This document shows, piece by piece, positions 1-4,699 of a DNA stretch of 5,659 nucleotides. Origin of the DNA: Bacteroidales bacterium (GTDB lineage: Bacteria; Bacteroidota; Bacteroidia; Bacteroidales; WCHB1-69); the NCBI GenBank assembly GCA_024400715.1, contig JAKSMH010000090.1:1-5659 (forward strand), read 5' to 3'. Each line of letters begins with the position of its first letter. Position 1 is the first letter of the stretch. The translations under genes and the position numbers were made by a program. The notes beneath the pieces are model-generated. The model worked only from the letters and a program-made list of their open reading frames with translations, had not been told where the DNA came from and searched no databases.

Positions 1-7
1 AAAGCTG

Positions 8-15
8 TACCTTTG
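8..15 (+). promoter_or_regulatory. Bacteroidota -7 promoter box for the His-rich protein/TonB receptor operon
   Basis: TACCTTTG is an exact match to the Bacteroidota consensus TAnnTTTG. It lies 47 bp before the first ATG, which would give a leader of roughly 40 nt. The -33 TTTG element would fall at or beyond the left edge of the window and cannot be checked. Motif seen directly; promoter role inferred. Confidence 0.6.
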
Positions 16-62
16 CACTCGGTTTTGGATGATATGAACTAAATAGAATTTACCATAAATGA

Positions 63-422
63 ATGCATAAATCTCTAACTTCATATAAACGTGGATTAGC
101 AGCAACTTTATTGTTGCTCTTTGCCGCGTATTATATTGATGTGAACTGCTTTGTGCATTCACATGTAGTGAATGGAGTAACGATTGTTCACTCCCATGTC
201 CATAGAAATTCGCACCATGCTTCCAACGACGGTGGGCACAGCACCTGGCAGATAAATCTCATTGCGACAATCAATAGCCAATTCCTCTTTACCGACACCA
301 ATGGGAACACCAATATTAGCCCTATTGATTATGTAATTGAGACCATCCATCATGTACAGGAATGTCTGGCTCCACAGGTTCATAGCATACATTTTGGTCG
401 GAGAGCCCCTCCGTCGGCATAA
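63..422 (+). CDS. Small His-rich exported or membrane-anchored protein, probable partner of the downstream TonB receptor
   Basis: A 119-aa protein. Lys/Arg residues near positions 3-10 precede a hydrophobic stretch at about 11-24 (LAATLLLLFAAYY), so it is likely a signal peptide or N-terminal anchor facing the periplasm. The next part is rich in histidine: HSH at about 32-34, then a second cluster with HSHVH and HH at about 43-52. There are 13 His in total (11%), with later HH and HSIH pairs, and it ends in RRAPPSA. Short His-rich proteins of this layout, with an HxHVVNGVTIxHSH core, are familiar from memory next to Bacteroidota TonB receptors. A metal-binding role (zinc or another transition metal) is inferred from composition and neighbourhood only. 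The start at 63 is chosen because the ATG at 59 runs into a stop after three codons. The gene lies 87 bp before the receptor on the same strand, probably as one operon. Stop is TAA. Confidence 0.75.
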   Translation: MHKSLTSYKRGLAATLLLLFAAYYIDVNCFVHSHVVNGVTIVHSHVHRNSHHASNDGGHSTWQINLIATINSQFLFTDTNGNTNISPIDYVIETIHHVQECLAPQVHSIHFGRRAPPSA

Positions 423-509
423 ACGATTGCCTGATCTTCAATTATTTTTTACGTATTATTTTAATTCGACTTCTATTCTCGGATAGAGGTCTTAAACTGG
501 TATTTAGAT

Positions 510-2465
510 ATGTCAACTATACAAAAACAATTTTGTATGGCCATGCTGTGTTTGTGTGCCATACATCTACATGCCCCAACACACTCTCACATTGCTGGTC
601 ATGTATTAGATGCTGCAACCAAAGAGCCTTTGAGCTACATCAATGTACATCTCAAAGGCACATCTATTGGTTCGACAACCGACGAGAGTGGTCATTATTT
701 CCTGAAAAATGTTCCTATTGGACAGCAAGTCCTTGCCTTTTCTTTCGTAGGGTATAAAACGAAAGAAGTGCCTGTTCTGATTGAAGCGGATTCCACCTAT
801 ATTTGTAATGTGGAAATCGAAGAAACAAGTTATTTACTTGAAAATGTCGTGGTCTCTGCCAATAAATATGAGACCAAACAAAAAGAAGTGGCATCTATCG
901 TGAATGTCATTTCTCCCCATACCATAGAAAACACATGCTCTAACTCGATGGCCGACGTGCTGAATTTCCAGCCGGGGTTGCGGGTTGAGATGTCGTGTAG
1001 CAATTGTGGGGTTCCCCAACTGCATATCAATGGTTTAGATGGCCAATACAGCCAAATTCTATTGGATTCACGCCCCATATTTTCTTCTTTAGCCAGCGTT
1101 TATGGGTTAGAACAGATACCTACAGGCATGGTGGACAGAATAGAAGTGATACGAGGTGGATGCAGTGCTTTGTTCGGGGCGAATGCCATAGGTGGTGTTG
1201 TCAATATCATCACCAAAGAACCGAGCCGAAACTATATAAGCCTCAACAATCAAAGTCTTTTTACCGAAACAGGCTCCTATGACATCAATACCAACATCAA
1301 TGCATCGGTACTATCGCCTAATGAAAAGGTGGGAACATATATCTTTGGCGTTCAACGCGACCGGAAACAATACGATCGTGACAACGATGGATACAGCGAC
1401 ATCCCTAAATTGCAGACAACCACATTGGGCTTCCGCAGTTTCTTCAGAACGACTTCTTATTCCAAGATTACATTGGAGTACCACCATACATCAGAATTCC
1501 GTCGTGGTGGTTATGGTATTGATTCCTTACAACCCCATGAGTCGCCCTTGACCGAACAACTAAAGCACCAGATTAATGCAGGCAGTCTTCGTTGGGACTA
1601 TTTCACAGCCGACAATCGACATTGTGTGACACCATACGCTTCGTTCCAGCATACGGCTCGCGAAAGTTATTTTGGCACGAACTATAACCCCAACGCCTAT
1701 GGACAATCCAAAGATATTACAGCCGTTGTGGGAGGCCAGTATCGTTTCTCCTATCCTTGCGGTCAAATGCCGGCTGACTTGAGTGCAGGTGTGGAATATT
1801 CGTCCAATCAATTGCACGACAGGATATTGGGATATCATCGCGACCTAAGGCAAACTGTTCACCTCTATGGCGGATACGTCCAAAATGAGTGGAAAAACAC
1901 CAAATGGTCAGTGCTGATTGGCGGAAGGTTGGAGAGACATAATCTATTAACCAAACTCATCTTTACCCCACGAGCCAATGTGCGATATACGCCTATCAAT
2001 GACTTGATTTTTCGGGTAGGATATGCAGGCGGCTACCGTGCTCCACAGACCTACGATGAAGACTTGCATGTAGGAGCCGTTGGAGGAGAGGTGCATTTGA
2101 TATCCATCGACCCGAATCTCAAAGAGGAACGCAGTCACTCGGTCACGTCAAGTGTCGATTGGTACAAGTCGATTGGCAAATGGGATATAAACCTCACGGC
2201 AGAAGGGTTCTTCACCCAACTCAATGATGTCTTTGCTTTGCGTGAAGAAGGATATGACGAGCAGGGAAATCTCTTGCTCATGCGTGTCAATACTACCGGC
2301 GCACGGGTGGCAGGGATAAATGTAGAGGGAAAAGTTGGATACGGCAGATTATTTACCATGCAGATGGGCTATACATACGAGAAAAGCCGTTATATAGAGC
2401 CGTTTCAATGGAGTCCGACCATTGCACCGCAAAAACGCATGTTTCGTGCCCCCGACCATTATTGA
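510..2465 (+). CDS. TonB-dependent outer-membrane receptor, N-terminal 651 aa, cut by an in-frame TGA
   Basis: Outer-membrane gated channel for a metal chelate or cofactor, energised by TonB; the substrate cannot be read from the sequence. Order of parts: signal peptide about 1-22; carboxypeptidase-regulatory-like beta-sandwich about 27-105 (AGHVLDAATKEPLSYINV, VGYKTKEV); TonB-box-like ENVVVSANKY 111-120; plug about 120-236 with LLDSRPIF, VDRIEVIRGG and ALFGANAIGGVVNIITKEP; barrel from about 240. The plug carries a CSNC pair (Cys163, Cys166), and a DxDxDGxxD loop (Asp289-Asp297) looks calcium-binding. This piece ends at ...MFRAPDHY, then TGA. The same frame continues to 2792 with typical final barrel strands, so the intact gene would be 510-2792 (about 760 aa). 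Without the last ~108 residues the barrel cannot close normally, so the product is probably non-functional unless the UGA is read through. The His-rich gene lies upstream. This is the BtuB/FecA/HmuR-like superfamily; a more exact class is unsafe. Confidence 0.88.
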   Translation: MSTIQKQFCMAMLCLCAIHLHAPTHSHIAGHVLDAATKEPLSYINVHLKGTSIGSTTDESGHYFLKNVPIGQQVLAFSFVGYKTKEVPVLIEADSTYICNVEIEETSYLLENVVVSANKYETKQKEVASIVNVISPHTIENTCSNSMADVLNFQPGLRVEMSCSNCGVPQLHINGLDGQYSQILLDSRPIFSSLASVYGLEQIPTGMVDRIEVIRGGCSALFGANAIGGVVNIITKEPSRNYISLNNQSLFTETGSYDINTNINASVLSPNEKVGTYIFGVQRDRKQYDRDNDGYSDIPKLQTTTLGFRSFFRTTSYSKITLEYHHTSEFRRGGYGIDSLQPHESPLTEQLKHQINAGSLRWDYFTADNRHCVTPYASFQHTARESYFGTNYNPNAYGQSKDITAVVGGQYRFSYPCGQMPADLSAGVEYSSNQLHDRILGYHRDLRQTVHLYGGYVQNEWKNTKWSVLIGGRLERHNLLTKLIFTPRANVRYTPINDLIFRVGYAGGYRAPQTYDEDLHVGAVGGEVHLISIDPNLKEERSHSVTSSVDWYKSIGKWDINLTAEGFFTQLNDVFALREEGYDEQGNLLLMRVNTTGARVAGINVEGKVGYGRLFTMQMGYTYEKSRYIEPFQWSPTIAPQKRMFRAPDHY

Positions 2466-2471
2466 TTCTTC

Positions 2472-2792
2472 ATGGTGCATCTACGTCCTGTCAAAGGTTT
2501 TACCATCACTACAAATGGAAAAATTACCGGAAGTATGCTGGTGGAGCATTACGCAGGTTTTATTCCACAAGATGAAGAAGTGGAAACGCCTGTGTTTATT
2601 GAGTGGGACATTCGCATTGCTTATGAAATACCGCTTTACAAAAATTACACCTTAGAAATTAATGCCGGTGTCAAGAATCTGTTAGATCAATACCAACGCG
2701 ATATGGACAAGGGAATGAACAAGGATGCCGGTTACATTTATGGTCCTTTCACCCCTCGCAGTTATTTTGTGGGGCTGAACTTGAAGATATAA
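2472..2792 (+). CDS. C-terminal barrel remainder of the TonB-dependent receptor (same frame, after the TGA)
   Basis: This 106-aa frame is in register with the receptor at 510-2465 and separated from it only by TGA-TTC-TTC. It holds the last beta strands of the barrel: a GSMLVEHYAGFIP segment, the VKNLLDQYQRDMDKG turn, and the GYIYGPFTPRSYFVGLNLKI end, which is the usual closing part of these receptors. It is not an independent gene, because it lacks a signal peptide and could not reach the outer membrane alone if translation re-initiated at the ATG at 2472. The frame shows no further stops or shifts before TAA at 2790-2792, so the break is either very recent, an artefact, or bypassed by readthrough. 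Homologs recalled from memory have Gly after the APDxY segment, which would make the change GGA to TGA; this is unverified. Confidence 0.8.
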   Translation: MVHLRPVKGFTITTNGKITGSMLVEHYAGFIPQDEEVETPVFIEWDIRIAYEIPLYKNYTLEINAGVKNLLDQYQRDMDKGMNKDAGYIYGPFTPRSYFVGLNLKI

Positions 2793-2857
2793 GAAGCTGT
2801 TTTGATTTTATTCCGTCATTTTACAGGTAATTTGAGATTACCAAGGCATACAAGAAA

Positions 2858-2920
2858 ATGCTTAAAAACGAAAAGAGCCTTGGTTTGTTCAGCCAAGACT
2901 CTTTTTTGGTACCGAAGGCC
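2858..2920. repeat. Left copy of tRNA-Leu 3'-end/terminator direct repeat (att-like, displaced tRNA end)
   Basis: This segment matches 4403-4465 at an offset of 1545 bp: 61 of 63 bases are identical, and 2865-2920 is a perfect 56-bp match. Read on the minus strand it contains the last 14 nt of tRNA-Leu (2920-2907: three T-stem bases, the acceptor strand CTTCGGT, A73 and CCA) followed by the tRNA terminator. Beyond 2920 the sequence is not tRNA-like, so this is only a tRNA stub. The pattern is what integration at a tRNA 3' end leaves behind: one restored tRNA and one displaced tail. Direct observation is the repeat; the integration reading is inference. Confidence 0.88.
2865..2905 (-). terminator. 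Intrinsic terminator, displaced copy, likely serving the ATPase gene
   Basis: The 13-bp stem arms are AAAAGAGCCTTGG (2871-2883) and CCAAGACTCTTTT (2893-2905), with a 9-nt loop. On the minus-strand RNA the one non-Watson-Crick position is a G-U wobble, whereas on the plus strand it is a C-A mismatch; this favours minus-strand use, and a T-rich tail follows on that strand. It lies 69 bp beyond the ATPase stop and is the first terminator after it. It may also end plus-strand receptor transcripts (stop at 2792), because a T run follows on that strand too. Confidence 0.75.
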
Positions 2921-2974
2921 AAACCTATTTCAATATCAATGGATTATGTAAAATACCACATTATTAATTGATTC

Positions 2975-3532
2975 TCAATCTTTCAAGCAACCGATTGGGA
3001 CGACGAAGATGCCATCCTTTCGCTGGTAGGCATATTGTCCGACTGCGGTCAAAACCATTTTGAATGAAGGGGCTGGCATTCTGCTTGTGTCAATGGTATT
3101 GGCGAGGGCTTGAAGCGAACTTACACCTTCTTCAATAAGTTTCGTTCCACCGAGTTTCACTTCAACAAGGGCGTATGTTCCGTTTCGGCGATGCAGCACC
3201 GTGTCACATTCAAGACCTGAACTGTCACGATAATGATACAACCGGCCATCGAGAGCTTCAGCAAACACACGCAAATCACGCACAGCAAGGTCTTCAAAGA
3301 ACAAGCCAAAGGAATTCAAGTCATTAATCAGGTCGCTGGGGCCAAGGCCAAGGGCAGCGGTTCCAATGCTGGGATCAACGAAATGTCTGGTATCACTGGT
3401 TCGAATTGCCGACTTGCTCCGAATATTGGGATTCCAAGCCTCTAAGTCTTCAACGACAAACAATCGTTTCAACGCCTTTATATAGTCGGCCACCGTATCT
3501 TCATCCAGCGATTTGGCATCATTCGACAACAT
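2975..3532 (-). CDS. C-terminal DUF4143/nuclease-like half of AAA ATPase (same frame, after the TGA)
   Basis: This 185-aa frame continues the ATPase gene at 3548-4252 in the same register; only TGA plus five codons (TIEAD) lie between the end of the first part and this ATG. It carries the DUF4143 region: SLDEDTVADYIKALKRLFVVEDLEAWNP, then RHFVDPSIGTAALG, FGLFFEDLAVRDLR, and near the end GLECDTVLHRRNGTYALVEVKLG. The E-x-D ... E-V-K pattern fits the PD-(D/E)XK-like fold at the C-terminus of COG1373-type ATPases. The end FVVPIGCLKD followed by TGA is where I would expect this family to stop. A GAGG lies 7 nt before the ATG, so re-initiation giving a separate C-terminal polypeptide is conceivable, although Bacteroidota rely little on such sites. 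Most likely this is the severed half of one 425-codon gene. The role of the family is poorly known. Confidence 0.78.
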   Translation of the reverse strand: MLSNDAKSLDEDTVADYIKALKRLFVVEDLEAWNPNIRSKSAIRTSDTRHFVDPSIGTAALGLGPSDLINDLNSFGLFFEDLAVRDLRVFAEALDGRLYHYRDSSGLECDTVLHRRNGTYALVEVKLGGTKLIEEGVSSLQALANTIDTSRMPAPSFKMVLTAVGQYAYQRKDGIFVVPIGCLKD

Positions 3533-3547
3533 GTCGGCCTCAATGGT

Positions 3548-4252
3548 TCAATACGAAACCTGATGGGCAATGTTTCTGGCGTATGACCGTAGCAAAAGCC
3601 TTGCACGGCCGGGATTGCGCTTCACACCGTCAACCCGCTGTATGTCAATCTCTGTCACAGCGTCAACATAATCCAGAGCTTGATCCAGAGCCAATTCGCC
3701 ATGCAGGAATGTAGCCTGCGGCCATCCGCCACGGCAAATAAGGAAAGCCAAATCTTCAAGACTAAGTTTGTTTAATTGAGGCTCGATAACGCCACCTTCA
3801 AACAAGTTTTTCAAGCTAACGCTTCCCAATGATTCGCCCGACTCGAAAAGGCTCATTGGCCTCATTTTGACACGGGCAATTCGTCCTGTTCCGCTATGCA
3901 CAGTTTCGTCGGCTTGAGGAAGAACCGATGAACCTGTAAGTATAAACTGAGAAAAATCGCCACGGCTATCCACTTCGCTTCGGATACTATCCCACAACGA
4001 CGGAATGGTTTGCCACTCATCGATTAGTCGGGGCGTTTCGCCTTGCAGCAAAGTCTTGGGGCTGACATCCATCATTTGCTGGCTTTGTCTCAAGACATCA
4101 CTGTCGCCAAGGTCGAGCACGCTCTTAGCCTGTTGCCGTGCTGTGGTTGTTTTGCCGCACCATTTCGGCCCTTCAATCAGCACGGCTCCTTTGCCGGCCA
4201 ATTTGCGTGCAAGCAGTTTGTCTGCTATACGCTGCTTATATTCCCGATTCAT
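3548..4252 (-). CDS. AAA ATPase (COG1373/DUF4143 type), N-terminal half, cut by an in-frame TGA
   Basis: A 234-aa piece holding the P-loop ATPase domain: Walker A GPKWCGKT at 28-35, Walker B-like PRLIDEWQ with Asp78/Glu79, sensor-like FILTGSS at 103-109, and Arg124 in SGTGRIARVKMRPMSLFES as a possible arginine finger. The family is large and often multicopy in Bacteroidota; proteins combine this ATPase with a C-terminal DUF4143/nuclease-like domain, and no specific cellular role is established. The piece stops at ...ARNIAHQVSY followed by TGA, after which the same frame runs on to 2975 with the expected second domain, so the intact gene would be 2975-4252 (425 codons). The start at 4252 lies just after the promoter box at 4278-4285, giving a leader of about 20 nt. 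It is the only gene in the repeat-bounded insert and runs towards the receptor. Confidence 0.85.
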   Translation of the reverse strand: MNREYKQRIADKLLARKLAGKGAVLIEGPKWCGKTTTARQQAKSVLDLGDSDVLRQSQQMMDVSPKTLLQGETPRLIDEWQTIPSLWDSIRSEVDSRGDFSQFILTGSSVLPQADETVHSGTGRIARVKMRPMSLFESGESLGSVSLKNLFEGGVIEPQLNKLSLEDLAFLICRGGWPQATFLHGELALDQALDYVDAVTEIDIQRVDGVKRNPGRARLLLRSYARNIAHQVSY

Positions 4253-4277
4253 AATGCATCGATTTGTGATTTCGCTG

Positions 4278-4307
4278 CAAAATTACTGATTTTATTTTAA
4301 TTACAAA
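4278..4307 (-). promoter_or_regulatory. Bacteroidota-type promoter of the ATPase gene
   Basis: On the minus strand, TTTG (4307-4304) and TAATTTTG (4285-4278) are separated by 18 bp, close to the Bacteroidota -33/-7 arrangement TTTG-N~19-TAnnTTTG. The -7 box ends 25 bp before the ATG at 4252, consistent with a short leader. Both elements are exact matches, making this the best-formed promoter in the window. Confidence 0.7.
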
Positions 4308-4322
4308 CTATTTAATTTGATT

Positions 4323-4391
4323 TTCGGTCATTTATTGTCAATTTGTTCGGTCATTTGTGAATATTTTGTTCGGTCGTTTGTGGAATTTTTG
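4323..4391. repeat. Three 23-bp tandem direct repeats upstream of the ATPase promoter
   Basis: The units are 4323-4345, 4346-4368 and 4369-4391. Each is exactly 23 bp, starts TTCGGTC and ends TTTG, with CGGTC at 4325, 4348 and 4371. The conserved part is TTCGGTC(A/G)TTT at the start and TTTG at the end; the middle varies. On the gene's strand the core reads GACCGAA. The array sits between the ATPase promoter (ending 4307) and the right repeat copy (from 4403). It could be an operator or activator array, or arm-type recombinase sites. The spacing, near two helical turns, suits a protein bound cooperatively on one face. Confidence 0.75.
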
Positions 4392-4402
4392 ATGTATATG
4401 AG

Positions 4403-4465
4403 ATGCCTGAAAACGAAAAGAGCCTTGGTTTGTTCAGCCAAGACTCTTTTTTGGTACCGAAGGCC
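4403..4465. repeat. Right copy of the tRNA-Leu 3'-end/terminator direct repeat
   Basis: Partner of 2858-2920 with two mismatches, both in the first seven bases (4407, 4409); 4410-4465 is identical. Here the repeat is part of a complete tRNA-Leu, so this is the side where the tRNA gene is intact. Identity stops abruptly at 4465, inside the 3' strand of the T stem, while the tRNA itself continues. Confidence 0.88.
4410..4450 (-). terminator. Intrinsic terminator of tRNA-Leu
   Basis: On the minus strand a 13-bp stem (4450-4438 with 4428-4416, one G-U pair) and a 9-nt loop start one base after the CCA end of the tRNA. They are followed by a T-rich tail (CTCTTTTCGTTTT). On the plus strand the wobble becomes a C-A mismatch, so the element is oriented for the tRNA. 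The same element is copied at 2865-2905. Confidence 0.85.
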
Positions 4466-4538
4466 GGGATCGAACCGGCACGAGTGTAACCTCATCGGTT
4501 TTTGAGACCGACGCGTCTACCGATTCCGCCACTTCGGC
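4452..4538 (-). tRNA. tRNA-Leu (anticodon CAA)
   Basis: An 87-nt class II tRNA with encoded CCA. The acceptor GCCGAAG pairs with CTTCGGT (G1-U72 wobble, as in other bacterial tRNA-Leu), followed by A73-CCA. The D region is TGGCGGAATCGGTAGACGC. The anticodon stem TCGGT/ACCGA encloses the loop CTCAAAA, giving anticodon CAA (4504-4502), which reads UUG. A long variable arm with a GAG/CTC stem follows, then the T arm GCCGG-TTCGATC-CCGGC. All arms pair, so the gene should be functional. Its last 14 nt are duplicated at 2907-2920, the mark of an insertion immediately downstream. It is divergent from prs and has its own promoter and terminator. Confidence 0.96.
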
Positions 4539-4557
4539 AACGCTTAAATTGCGGTTG

Positions 4558-4565
4558 CAAAAGTA
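4558..4565 (-). promoter_or_regulatory. -7 promoter box for tRNA-Leu
   Basis: On the minus strand TACTTTTG is an exact TAnnTTTG match, 19 bp before the 5' end of the mature tRNA. A weaker -33 candidate, CTTG (4587-4584), lies 18 bp further upstream. Position and spacing fit a short-leader tRNA transcript. Confidence 0.6.
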
Positions 4566-4667
4566 CAAAAAAATCCGTTTCTGCAAGTTTTTCGTCGGAA
4601 AAATTTCTTTCTGCCGATTTTTTCTAAAGAAAAAGCATTTTTATGCGAGACTTACGGCCAAAAAGCC

Positions 4668-4675
4668 TATTTTTG
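4668..4675 (+). promoter_or_regulatory. -7 promoter box for prs
   Basis: TATTTTTG matches TAnnTTTG and lies 24 bp before the ATG at 4700. No convincing TTTG is present at the -33 position. The box lies downstream of the alternative ATG at 4643, which would therefore not be transcribed from it; this decides the prs start. About 100 bp separate it from the divergent tRNA promoter box. Confidence 0.6.
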
Positions 4676-4699
4676 CAGCCGCAAACACAACACTACGTC

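Larger units (their letters stand above)
2865..4465. mobile_element. Putative tRNA-Leu-associated single-gene insertion cassette without integrase
   Basis: A 56-bp perfect direct repeat (2865-2920 and 4410-4465) bounds about 1.5 kb holding only the ATPase/DUF4143 gene, its promoter and three 23-bp tandem repeats. The repeat comprises the tRNA-Leu 3' end plus its terminator, with the complete tRNA at the right boundary and the displaced tail at the left. This is the classic footprint of tRNA-targeted integration, but no integrase, transposase or inverted repeats are present. It could be a decayed island, a cassette moved by an integrase acting in trans, or a local tandem duplication of the tRNA followed by gene insertion. 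The boundaries are seen directly; mobility is inferred. Confidence 0.55.

Noticed and set aside
471..488. Small hairpin (TCTAT/ATAGA) between the His-rich gene and the receptor
   Set aside because: The stem is only about 5 bp with no T run, too weak to be called a terminator; the two genes are more likely co-transcribed.
2463..2465. UGA as selenocysteine in the receptor (and similarly at 3548-3550)
   Set aside because: Neither family uses Sec or Cys at these places as far as I know, and no convincing SECIS-like hairpin follows either UGA.
2907..2920. Second tRNA-Leu gene
   Set aside because: Only the last 14 nt of the tRNA are present; the adjoining sequence has no T, anticodon or D arm.
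2975..2977. Global reassignment of UGA to an amino acid
   Set aside because: The ATPase frame ends in TGA at a family-like C-terminus; reading it as sense would extend the protein antisense through the terminator into the receptor gene. Only partial suppression or mutation remains plausible.
2967..2979. Short palindrome around the ATPase stop codon (ATTGA-TTC-TCAAT)
   Set aside because: A five-base stem is within chance for AT-rich DNA and no inverted partner is found at the other end of the insert.
4005..4300. Plus-strand frames opposite the ATPase gene
   Set aside because: They are antisense shadows of the P-loop domain with no recognisable protein features.
4323..4391. CRISPR array
   Set aside because: The three 23-bp units are contiguous with no unique spacers, and no cas genes are present.
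4643..4699. Upstream ATG giving a 330-aa PRPP synthase
   Set aside because: The extra 19 residues do not resemble the family, and this ATG lies upstream of the TATTTTTG promoter box; the start at 4700 gives the normal 311 aa.
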